Source: Desulfocapsa sp.
Lineage (GTDB): Bacteria > Desulfobacterota > Desulfobulbia > Desulfobulbales > Desulfocapsaceae
Reading direction: 5' to 3'
DNA length: 6,055 bases
Assembly: GCA_029942265.1 (NCBI GenBank)
Contig: JAOZTO010000162.1
Span: 1-6,055, forward strand
Position numbers and translations under genes: made by a program. Under the pieces are notes generated by a model, which worked only from the letters and a program-made list of their open reading frames with translations, was not told the origin of the DNA and searched no databases. Of the stretch, positions 1 to 6,042 are shown one piece after another. The number at the start of each line of letters is the position of its first letter. Position 1 is the stretch's first letter.

Positions 1-34
1 TTTTTTTGCTTCGTAAGTTCTCTTAGTCTTCTTT
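1..34. other. Tail downstream of the lipoprotein gene
   Basis: This short stretch follows the lipoprotein stop codon on the minus strand. The transcript would be purine-rich and end in a run of seven A at the window edge. No hairpin followed by a U-run is visible, so no intrinsic terminator is seen here, and no start codon for a further minus-strand gene can be made out. Whether the operon continues beyond the window cannot be judged. Confidence 0.5.
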
Positions 35-1885
35 CTACTCTTCTATAATCGTCTCCTGAAGCAGATCATCCTTCATAGGAGTTTCTTCTTCCACTACATC
101 AAAAGCATCTTTAGGAGCCCCCTTAGAAGATTCAGCTGCCTCTATCAATTCAGACTGGGCAATAAGCTGAGGATCGATGGCATTCATCTCTTTCTCGACC
201 CTTTTAATATTACCCATCACCTTACTGGTTATACCAACATCAGGATATTTGATTAAAATATCAACTAGGCAACGTCTTGATTCTATAAGTAGTTTTTTTC
301 TCGACTCAATATCAGAAGTTTTCGTGAACCTAATAAAAAGATCTGCAGCCTTTCTCCTTTCAGCTCGTGCTGCCATTAAAGACACTTCTGATATTTTCTC
401 ATCAGCTTTCAGTGCGTAATCCGTATCAAGCATAGTAGTTAATAGCTCAATTGCCGCATCGTATTCGCCTTTGTCAGCAAGAAGCAGAGCGTCATTCCAT
501 TGACGCTGTTGCGTCTGCATCGTTTCTATTTTCTGAGTTTCACGATCAACCGCTTCTGCTAAAATCAAATCATCACTTTTTTTACGAATCTCTATTACTT
601 TTTCACCACTAAGAATATCTTCCTGTAGTGTCTCGAGTTTCAAAAGTGCATCCTGAAATCGCTTTTCCTGTACCATTAAATCAACGTTATCAAGAAATGT
701 TTGCAACCATTCATCAGCACGGGTCTGCGTCGAATATTTTATAATATCAACATTTGATGAAACTGGTGAATACGGATAATCCCCTAGAAATTTATCTGAT
801 TGCCATACCAGTTTATACCCGTCACGCTGTGGAATAAAACCCAGGTAATTTCTTAATAGTGCAGAATATTCCTGAAGCTCCGGGCTACCAGATTCACTTC
901 TTTCCAAAATTGAAAGTTGCAATGTTGCCCAATCTTCTATTTTCGAGAGATCATTATAATCTTTAGATATTTCATGATATTGCTCTTCGGCTTTATCATA
1001 ACTCTCTGATGCGGCATACAAATCTGCAAGAACCCTTCGCAGGGATAAGATATCAGTGCGCTGATCATTTGAAGCAGACATCAAATCAACAATTTCTTGA
1101 TATACTTTGGCCGCCCTTTCTTCCTGGTGATCAGCCATAAGTGCGTTACCATATGAGATACGAGTATCCAGATGCACTCTATCAAGTTGATGCTGCGGTA
1201 TCTGCTGCCAAACCTGAATTATTTCTTCATATTCATTGCTTCCTGCATAACGCTCAATCAACGTCTCAATCTGAGGAAGATCAGCACTGGAATCACGTTG
1301 TGCCCATCCGGTTCCTTTCTCACCATCATTTTTCAAAAGTCTTCCACAGCTAGATTCAAGAAAAGTAATGTCCTGTTCCCCTAAACCCAAAACCTCGATT
1401 CCTGTTATTTCTGTTACCGATCCATTATAATCCTGCCGCAATAGTACTTCATGAATTCTATTGTATCCATTTAGAACCTTTTGTAGATCCCTGAAACAAC
1501 GAACCATCTCCTCTGATGCTTCTTCGTCAAGATCAGCAACAACAGCCTGATCATCAAGCTCTTTCCAGCGATCTAGTTTCCTGCCATACTCAAAAATCCG
1601 ATCCTTCACGTATTGCATATCAGGAAGAATCTGACTTCTCTCCATAAACTCTGGTAAATTTTGTTCCTGACCATCAACATAATATGCTTGATCGCCATCC
1701 ATCCCAACAGGTTGTGGCTGAATAATACTTTTAGGTATCGATGCCTGGTTTTCTGTTGTTTCAAGCGTTTTAGGAGATGCTGTTGTCGTACCTGGCGTCT
1801 TGATCCTATTCTTATCGTAAAGACAACCAGATAATAAAAGGGAACAACAGATAACTGTGCTTATTGTGATGTTTCGAGTATGCAT
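35..1885 (-). CDS. TPR-like outer-membrane lipoprotein, candidate partner of the adjacent class A PBP
   Basis: Seen: a 616-residue protein with a lipoprotein signal peptide. A short basic N-terminus (MHTRN) and a hydrophobic core are followed by the lipobox LLSGC, with Cys21 as the expected lipidated residue. The next residue is Leu, not Asp, which by the general Lol sorting rule favours the outer membrane. Residues about 25-60 are rich in Thr, Ser and Pro and look like a flexible tether. The rest is mostly helical and charged, with TPR-like helix pairs near residues 220-265, 285-306, 395-423 and 463-491 (for example LADLYAASESYDKAEEQY). The C-terminus is acidic. I chose the ATG at 1883-1885 because it places the signal peptide correctly; the reading frame stays open up to an ATG at 1928-1930, which would add 15 polar residues ahead of the signal. 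Known: LpoA and LpoP are TPR-containing lipoproteins that activate class A PBPs. Inferred: this protein may do the same for the synthase encoded 458 bp upstream on the same strand. It could instead be a generic TPR scaffold lipoprotein. No enzymatic motif is recognised. Confidence 0.87.
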   Translation of the reverse strand: MHTRNITISTVICCSLLLSGCLYDKNRIKTPGTTTASPKTLETTENQASIPKSIIQPQPVGMDGDQAYYVDGQEQNLPEFMERSQILPDMQYVKDRIFEYGRKLDRWKELDDQAVVADLDEEASEEMVRCFRDLQKVLNGYNRIHEVLLRQDYNGSVTEITGIEVLGLGEQDITFLESSCGRLLKNDGEKGTGWAQRDSSADLPQIETLIERYAGSNEYEEIIQVWQQIPQHQLDRVHLDTRISYGNALMADHQEERAAKVYQEIVDLMSASNDQRTDILSLRRVLADLYAASESYDKAEEQYHEISKDYNDLSKIEDWATLQLSILERSESGSPELQEYSALLRNYLGFIPQRDGYKLVWQSDKFLGDYPYSPVSSNVDIIKYSTQTRADEWLQTFLDNVDLMVQEKRFQDALLKLETLQEDILSGEKVIEIRKKSDDLILAEAVDRETQKIETMQTQQRQWNDALLLADKGEYDAAIELLTTMLDTDYALKADEKISEVSLMAARAERRKAADLFIRFTKTSDIESRKKLLIESRRCLVDILIKYPDVGITSKVMGNIKRVEKEMNAIDPQLIAQSELIEAAESSKGAPKDAFDVVEEETPMKDDLLQETIIEE

Positions 1886-1896
1886 GATGTTTTCAG

Positions 1897-1905
1897 CCCG
1901 CCTTT
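1897..1905 (-). promoter_or_regulatory. Ribosome binding site of the lipoprotein gene
   Basis: On the minus strand this reads AAAGGCGGG, with 11 bases between it and the ATG at 1883-1885. It is an imperfect Shine-Dalgarno match at a slightly long distance. Even so it supports the internal ATG, because it lies inside the coding region that the longer start at 1930 would require. Confidence 0.4.
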
Positions 1906-1920
1906 CAGTTAGTCCCTTGT

Positions 1921-1940
1921 ACTGGCACATTTACACCAGT
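1921..1940. promoter_or_regulatory. Short inverted repeat upstream of the lipoprotein gene
   Basis: The half-sites ACTGG (1921-1925) and CCAGT (1936-1940) form a perfect 5-bp inverted repeat with a 10-base spacer, one helical turn and a half centre to centre. It lies 36-55 bases upstream of the chosen start, where an operator or leader hairpin could sit. No regulator family is recognised, and a repeat this short may be chance. AT-rich -10-like sequences (such as TATTAT on the minus strand) lie just upstream near 1941-1960, but no convincing -35 accompanies them. Confidence 0.25.
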
Positions 1941-1959
1941 ATTAGAATAATAGTTATAA

Positions 1960-2007
1960 TTCAGTGGTTGATCCTGTTTGAAATCAACCCGATTTCTTAC
2001 GAGTTTA
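1960..2007 (+). repeat. Hairpin repeat, copy 1
   Basis: The segment begins TTCAGTGGTTGA and contains the stem GGTTGA (1966-1971) / TCAACC (1984-1989) around a 12-base loop, followed by AACCCGA (1986-1992) and TTACG. A diverged copy lies in the opposite orientation at 5996-6042. The copies share the first 12 bases exactly, then CCT, TTT, AACCCGA, TTACG and TTTA at corresponding positions. The two copies bracket the synthase gene. It may be a dispersed intergenic repeat or a mobile-element end. Confidence 0.55.
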
Positions 2008-2050
2008 AAAGCTATTATTGTAACTATTCAACGAGTACCCGGTAATTGGC

Positions 2051-2100
2051 ATACCCCCGAACTGTAACTGTCCAAGTGGGAGAAGATGGGGTGCTGGCCA
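2051..2100. other. GC-richer segment, possible mobile-element scar
   Basis: About 28 of 50 bases are G or C, clearly higher than the AT-rich flanks. It contains GAACTGTAACTGT (2059-2071); a 12/13 match in the same orientation occurs at 6040-6052, next to the second hairpin repeat, and a looser version (GAACAGTCAC) occurs at 2111-2120. The composition shift and repeated motif suggest a fragment of an insertion sequence end, but no transposase fragment can be recognised from 50 bases. Confidence 0.25.
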
Positions 2101-2170
2101 AATATTTTCTGAACAGTCACCTATTATTCGTAAGCTTCCAATTAACCGCACCTTGCTTTATCAAACTCCA

Positions 2171-2193
2171 GTCCCTGTAAGTGTTTCAGGGAC
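2171..2193. repeat. Small perfect hairpin at the left end of the palindromic element
   Basis: GTCCCTG (2171-2177) and CAGGGAC (2187-2193) form a perfect 7-bp stem around a 9-base loop. It overlaps the start of the left arm of the larger palindrome, so the two structures are mutually exclusive in part. No T-run follows it in either direction, which argues against an intrinsic terminator. Confidence 0.5.
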
Positions 2194-2289
2194 GCCACCA
2201 TGTGCGATCTCGAAGTGCGCGATAATACATGTATGTTAGTATATCGGGTACTTCGAGATCGTGCAGGGTGGTGTTCAGGGAGCACTTAC
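2177..2289. repeat. 113-bp palindromic element with 40-bp arms
   Basis: The arms 2177-2216 and 2250-2289 are inverted copies of equal length, matching at 31 of 40 positions without gaps. The blocks are GTAAGTG / CACTTAC at the outer ends, CCACC / GGTGG in the middle, and a perfect 12-bp CGATCTCGAAGT (2205-2216) / ACTTCGAGATCG (2250-2261) inside. The 33-base centre is itself nearly self-complementary: CGATAATAC (2220-2228) opposes GTATATCG (2239-2246) with one bulge. One odd detail is that TTCAGGGA occurs in both arms in the same direction (2185-2192, 2274-2281), breaking the symmetry there. It looks like a miniature transposable element or a cruciform-forming intergenic repeat. Confidence 0.7.
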
Positions 2290-2343
2290 TATTATCCTTA
2301 TATCACAGCACGTTATATAACACAATATATGTTACTTAGAACG

Positions 2344-5300
2344 CTACAAATCTGCTTCACTAAAAGCATCTCTATCGCCCCAAAACGGCTTATAGCTTCT
2401 TTTCATTCTGAATTTACCATTTTTAGAAATAATCCCAAAAGTCATAATGGACGGTTGAGATCTGTTCCTCTCATCGACTTCTATCAACGGGTTCTTTAAT
2501 TGTCCCCCATTTTCTTTGACAACAGCAAGATTAACCTGCCCAATTTCATCGTGCAGTAAACCAAGTCCATAAAACGACAAGTCAACTGGATCTAATTTCT
2601 TAACGTATGAATCTTGACGCAATATTGTATTGACGATTTGAGTCCATGCAGGAAGAGCTCCAGACGACCCTGTAATACGTGTACTCTTTCTACGCATAGT
2701 CTTGTTATTATCAAAGCCGACATAAACACCGACTGCGTAACCATTATCAGCGACCATCCCAGTTCCACCAGTTGATATTCCTGGTAAATACCCAAAAAAA
2801 GATGCGTTCGTATAATTGTTTGCTGTCCCAGTTTTACCAAATAAAGGAATTTCAAGATTCGATGCATCTGAATCTTTACCATTTTCTCCTTCTTGCACAG
2901 GTAACCGAGCATGTTTCTTTGCATATCTCCCTGTGCCAAATGTTACGGTATTTTCCATAATATGATTTAGTGCAAGACGTGGTTCTGGTGCAAGCAACTC
3001 AGTCTTTTTTACTTTGGTACGATATAGCACATCTCCTTCAATGGTTTCAATACGATCAATAATTGTCAGAAGATCCCTATTCAGCGGAGTGTCTGCAGCT
3101 ATAAGATATGCGCTACCGGTGACTAGGGATTCATACATGCGCACCATTTCCAGAAGTGTCACCACGTTAGATCCAAGCGGAAAAGAAAGAACAGGAGCGA
3201 GATGGCTACTAATCCCCATTTCTTGTCCATACGCAATTAAATATTTGAGCCCAACTAGGACTCGAAAATCGCGAACACCTGAAAGTACATCAAGACTATA
3301 TGGCGAATGTGCTGATAAACGTTGAGATTCCAATTTTACCTGATCTTGAACAAGACTAAATGCCCGTGATGTTAGAATGCCGTCCAAGAGAATCTTCTCC
3401 CAAAATTGATTTCGGCTATCAGTACTCTCGCTAGCAAGATATTTTTTCAGTCGTGACGTGTCGACAAGTGATATTTCTTTTCTGCGGTTGTCCGTTGCCA
3501 GAAAAACATAACGTTGAGAAACATTATCGTAATATAGTGCTGTATCGGACTCAGAGTTACCTATATCAAAAGAATCCGTGACAATATGGGACAAGGAATC
3601 CCTATAATTAAAAAATTGTTGCTGCCGTAAAATAAGGGCAAGATAGCTTGTGTTCAGAAGATTTTTACGCAAATGTAGTTCTTTTCGTTGTGAATCTTTG
3701 ATTTTATTATCATCCAAGGCTGTGTCAATATCATTACGATATTGATCAAAATGCTTACCATATTGAAGGTTTTGAAGATTGCTATATTCGGCAATTAAGT
3801 CTTCAAAAATAAAATCGGTTTCAAGATTTTGCACTGCAAGGTTAAACGCCGCTTCATTGAGCATTTGTCGATTTACAACAATTCCATATGTATCACGAAT
3901 TCGTTTTCTGTAGAGTGTCGATGGTTCTTCTTTTCCATCACGAAATCTGGGTGCCAATCCAACATGTTCGACTACCTCTTTAAATTCACCGACAGATAAA
4001 TGATCGGTAAGATGATACAACAACCATACAGATGCCAGATTTTCAGAACGAACTCCCGCCCAACTCATGGATACTTTTTCAGTCGTTATTTTGTGATCCG
4101 GCCGTGGGAAATATGCCTGTCCCTGGAAATCAAAAACATTACGACTGTTCGTCAAAAGATCAGCACTGTTCCACCCAAGCTGCAGAGCTGCAGCAAAAAT
4201 ATATGGCTTAAATGCTGATCCCATAGTTCTTTTTGCAGCCACTGCCCTGTTGAAAAATCTATTCTCCACACCTCCTGCCATGGCTCGTACCATGCCATTT
4301 TGCATCACAATTGCTCCCCCTTGTACAAGAGGGAATCGTTCCAGATCAAGAACAATTTTCCCGTTTTCATCAATGGTATTCACACTAACCCAAACACGAT
4401 CGCCCTGTTTTAACTGTTTAGTAAGAAGTGGGAAATCTTTTCTGGTAACCTCGCTCCAGCGATTTCCATTCCATTTGGCAAATGCTGTCAACATTCGGTC
4501 AAGACCCTTTTTATCAATAAATCCTTCCCCTAATTCACCGTCTAGTTTGACTCTAAATTGTACAGTATTTTTTTTCTTCCCACTCAAACTGATATCAACA
4601 ATTTCACCAAAGACAAAACTGCCAATTTTGACTTCCTGATCACCTCGATAGTTTATTTTTCGTATCTCTTCCTGAACCTCATCCCGGTCATAACCACGTA
4701 ACCGAACATCAAGACGAGAAAGTTCTCGGCGAAGTGCATACAGTGTATTCTCCTGTAAACCTTTATTAACACTTGTTATTACACGCAATCCTGCTGTGGC
4801 AAGATTGGAGATGCCATTCTCTTCAAGGGCATCCTGCACTTCTTTACTGGCAACAGCTTCTTTAACCATTTCCATCACATAATCCAGAGCATACCCTACC
4901 TGTCCTTCAGTGAAAATAATTTCGGCATTCTTTGCCTTTTCATATTCGATACCACTGACCAACCCTAATCGATTCATCTGTTGCAGAACATATGCCATCC
5001 GAATTTTTATCCTTTCACGAACTTCAGACTTTGCTTTTTCAGATGTGCGATTAAATGGGTTGTAATAATTTGGCCGTTTGACGCTTCCTGCAATGAAAAT
5101 ACTTTCTAAAAGCGACAACTCCTCAACATCTTTATCAAAATAGTACCGAGCGGCTACACCAAGTCCATGACCGTTACCACGAACATAAAATTGATTGGAA
5201 TAAAATTCTAGAATCTGTTCCTTGGAATAGTGCTGTTCTAGGCGCAGTGCATATAACAGCTCCTTCAGTTTTGCTTCATAGGATCGTCCAGAACGTTTAA

Positions 5301-5721
5301 AAAGATTCTTAGCTGTTTGCTGGGTAAGTGTACTTCCCCCTTGAACAACTCGACCTGCCTTATAGTTTTCCATAGCAGCTCGAACAATTGAGACAGCATC
5401 AAATCCATAATGTTTAAAAAATCGATTATCTTCTGAAGCAACGAGTGCATTTACAAATGTTTGGGGAATTTGATCCCAGGTAACATATTGCCTATGAGCA
5501 TCATCAAAAAAAACACCTAGTGGGGTGATTCCGTCACTGTATAATACAGGGCTTTCTTTGCCCAAAATAGATTGAATATTTTCAGCGGCAAGTTCTTCAC
5601 CGGGATGCAACACAACATAATAATAAAATGCTGCACAACATGTTATAATTACAAGTATTATCAATACCACAAAGGACAGAAATATTTTTTTTAGCATACA
5701 GATATACAAGGTGTCAAACAT
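2344..5721 (-). CDS. Bifunctional class A penicillin-binding protein (PBP1A type), glycosyltransferase/transpeptidase
   Basis: Role: polymerises lipid II into glycan strands and cross-links their peptides in the periplasm, anchored in the inner membrane. Seen in 1125 residues: one membrane segment (about 13-37). The GT51 domain has EDNRFFKH (97-104, catalytic Glu97), GGSTLTQQ (128-135), the KLKE motif with Glu154, KEQILEFYSN (167-176) and the IAGSVKRPNYY motif (210-220). An OB-like region spans about 364-463. The transpeptidase has SAFK (Ser502 nucleophile), SEN (559-561) and KTGTA (963-967). All motifs are intact, so it should be active. Odd: it is about 275 residues longer than E. coli PBP1A, and SxN to KTG spans about 400 residues, roughly twice the usual, because of an extra module near 590-820. 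Start: the ATG at 5719-5721 has AAGGA only 3 bases upstream; MLKKIF at 5695-5697 is a plausible alternative without a good ribosome site. It resembles ponA/mrcA products, but I assign no symbol. Confidence 0.95.
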   Translation of the reverse strand: MFDTLYICMLKKIFLSFVVLIILVIITCCAAFYYYVVLHPGEELAAENIQSILGKESPVLYSDGITPLGVFFDDAHRQYVTWDQIPQTFVNALVASEDNRFFKHYGFDAVSIVRAAMENYKAGRVVQGGSTLTQQTAKNLFKRSGRSYEAKLKELLYALRLEQHYSKEQILEFYSNQFYVRGNGHGLGVAARYYFDKDVEELSLLESIFIAGSVKRPNYYNPFNRTSEKAKSEVRERIKIRMAYVLQQMNRLGLVSGIEYEKAKNAEIIFTEGQVGYALDYVMEMVKEAVASKEVQDALEENGISNLATAGLRVITSVNKGLQENTLYALRRELSRLDVRLRGYDRDEVQEEIRKINYRGDQEVKIGSFVFGEIVDISLSGKKKNTVQFRVKLDGELGEGFIDKKGLDRMLTAFAKWNGNRWSEVTRKDFPLLTKQLKQGDRVWVSVNTIDENGKIVLDLERFPLVQGGAIVMQNGMVRAMAGGVENRFFNRAVAAKRTMGSAFKPYIFAAALQLGWNSADLLTNSRNVFDFQGQAYFPRPDHKITTEKVSMSWAGVRSENLASVWLLYHLTDHLSVGEFKEVVEHVGLAPRFRDGKEEPSTLYRKRIRDTYGIVVNRQMLNEAAFNLAVQNLETDFIFEDLIAEYSNLQNLQYGKHFDQYRNDIDTALDDNKIKDSQRKELHLRKNLLNTSYLALILRQQQFFNYRDSLSHIVTDSFDIGNSESDTALYYDNVSQRYVFLATDNRRKEISLVDTSRLKKYLASESTDSRNQFWEKILLDGILTSRAFSLVQDQVKLESQRLSAHSPYSLDVLSGVRDFRVLVGLKYLIAYGQEMGISSHLAPVLSFPLGSNVVTLLEMVRMYESLVTGSAYLIAADTPLNRDLLTIIDRIETIEGDVLYRTKVKKTELLAPEPRLALNHIMENTVTFGTGRYAKKHARLPVQEGENGKDSDASNLEIPLFGKTGTANNYTNASFFGYLPGISTGGTGMVADNGYAVGVYVGFDNNKTMRRKSTRITGSSGALPAWTQIVNTILRQDSYVKKLDPVDLSFYGLGLLHDEIGQVNLAVVKENGGQLKNPLIEVDERNRSQPSIMTFGIISKNGKFRMKRSYKPFWGDRDAFSEADL

Positions 5722-5724
5722 CTG

Positions 5725-5738
5725 TCCTTAAAAAAGGA
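5725..5738 (-). promoter_or_regulatory. Ribosome binding site of the synthase gene within a small hairpin
   Basis: On the minus strand TCCTT, TTTT, AAGGA would fold as a 5-bp stem with a 4-base loop. The AAGGA half (5725-5729) is the only Shine-Dalgarno match and lies 3 bases before the ATG at 5721. Folding would therefore mask the ribosome site. The stem is short and weak, so the regulatory effect is only a possibility. Confidence 0.35.
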
Positions 5739-5782
5739 TCAGGCTAACACGGTGAAAGTGAAGGTTATTTCAAAAACAACAG

Positions 5783-5798
5783 TGCAATTTTCATTGCA
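5783..5798. promoter_or_regulatory. 16-bp palindrome, candidate operator for the synthase gene
   Basis: TGCAAT (5783-5788) and ATTGCA (5793-5798) are a perfect inverted repeat with a 4-base spacer. It sits immediately downstream of the -10-like box on the minus strand, around the expected transcription start, where a bound repressor could block initiation. I cannot assign a regulator family. Confidence 0.4.
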
Positions 5799-5804
5799 TT
5801 TTCT

Positions 5805-5810
5805 ATTATA
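5805..5810 (-). promoter_or_regulatory. Candidate -10 box for the synthase gene
   Basis: The minus strand reads TATAAT here, an exact match to the sigma-70 -10 consensus, about 84 bases before the ATG. The sequence 17-18 bases upstream is A-rich with no good -35 match, so the promoter is unproven. In an AT-rich region a chance TATAAT is quite possible. Confidence 0.3.
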
Positions 5811-5980
5811 TTCGAGTTACACTACTATATTTTCTAGGAGTTTTTCTGAGAATACGCATTTCATTCAAAGTCAATAGATTTTGGACGAGAGTTCATTCTC
5901 AAGCAGTTTCAAAAGACATTACTGTTTTCAAGGGGATATCTCAAGAAAGCTTTTCAAATATTTCTAAATTTCTACTAAAC

Positions 5981-5999
5981 TTTATCAATATTTGATAAA
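5981..5999. promoter_or_regulatory. 19-bp AT-rich palindrome
   Basis: TTTATCAA (5981-5988) and TTGATAAA (5992-5999) are perfect 8-bp inverted repeats around a 3-base centre. The half-sites are outward versions of the FNR-type TTGAT/ATCAA pair and so do not fit an FNR box. It could be an operator for the synthase or for an unseen gene beyond 6055. It abuts the hairpin repeat copy 2. Confidence 0.4.
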
Positions 6000-6042
6000 C
6001 GTAAACATTCGGGTTGGGGCAAAAATAGGCTCAACCACTGAA
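5996..6042 (-). repeat. Hairpin repeat, copy 2 (inverted)
   Basis: Read on the minus strand this begins TTCAGTGGTTGA, identical over 12 bases to copy 1 at 1960-1971, and continues with CCT, TTT, AACCCGA (complement of 6009-6015) and TTTACG. The hairpin is conserved as GGTTG (6012-6016) / CAACC (6032-6036). The copies differ in the loop and by small gaps, so they are old or only need to preserve the stem. The window ends 13 bases beyond, so the full length may not be visible. Confidence 0.55.

Larger units (their letters stand above)
2122..2297. mobile_element. Possible IS66-type miniature element or remnant with 8-bp target duplication
   Basis: Seen: GTAAGC starts at 2130 and CACTTAC ends at 2289, so both termini read GTAAG going inward. 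They are flanked by TATTATTC (2122-2129) and TATTATCC (2290-2297), an 8-bp direct repeat with 7 of 8 matches. Known: IS66-family elements typically have ends starting GTAA and create 8-bp target duplications. Inferred: the 160 bp between could be a non-autonomous or internally deleted member. Against this, the 2130 terminus matches the right arm poorly beyond GTAAG, and the better matching left arm starts at 2177. No transposase is encoded. Confidence 0.3.
1886..2343. other. Intergenic region carrying several repeats
   Basis: This 458-bp region separates the synthase stop from the lipoprotein start. I see no credible gene in it; the open frames on the plus strand are short and run through palindromes. 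It contains the lipoprotein leader, a hairpin repeat (1960-2007), a GC-richer stretch (2051-2100) and a long palindromic element (2177-2289). Its length and repeat content suggest the lipoprotein has its own promoter or that the interval was enlarged by insertions. No canonical intrinsic terminator (GC stem followed by a U-run) for the synthase transcript is seen, although the large palindrome would fold strongly in RNA. Confidence 0.6.

Noticed and set aside
1857..2045. 62-codon plus-strand open frame over the lipoprotein leader
   Set aside because: Starts antisense within the signal peptide coding region and passes through a repeat; no coding signature.
2171..2289. Intrinsic terminator for the synthase transcript
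   Set aside because: The structures fold strongly but no U-run follows on the minus strand, and the 113-bp palindrome is much longer than a usual terminator.
2177..2289. Integron attC site
   Set aside because: The outer ends read GTAAGTG / CACTTAC and not the RYYYAAC / GTTRRRY core pair, and no integrase or cassette array is present.
1960..2289. CRISPR array
   Set aside because: The repeats are few, inverted and unequally spaced, with no regular direct repeat and spacer pattern.
2200..2499. 99-codon plus-strand open frame starting inside the palindrome
   Set aside because: It begins in a repeat arm, runs antisense into the synthase 3' end, and has no credible ribosome site.
2592..2939. 115-codon minus-strand open frame in another frame of the synthase
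   Set aside because: It overlaps the KTGTA-coding end of the synthase in a shifted frame and has no family resemblance.
4250..4639. 129-codon plus-strand open frame opposite the synthase gene
   Set aside because: It lies wholly antisense to a gene with intact catalytic motifs, has no visible ribosome site, and its product is low in recognisable structure; it is a shadow frame.
5794..5823. Plus-strand promoter TTGCAT-N18-TACACT for a divergent gene
   Set aside because: The match is weak, the -35 half is part of the palindrome, and no plus-strand gene with a start codon follows before the window ends.
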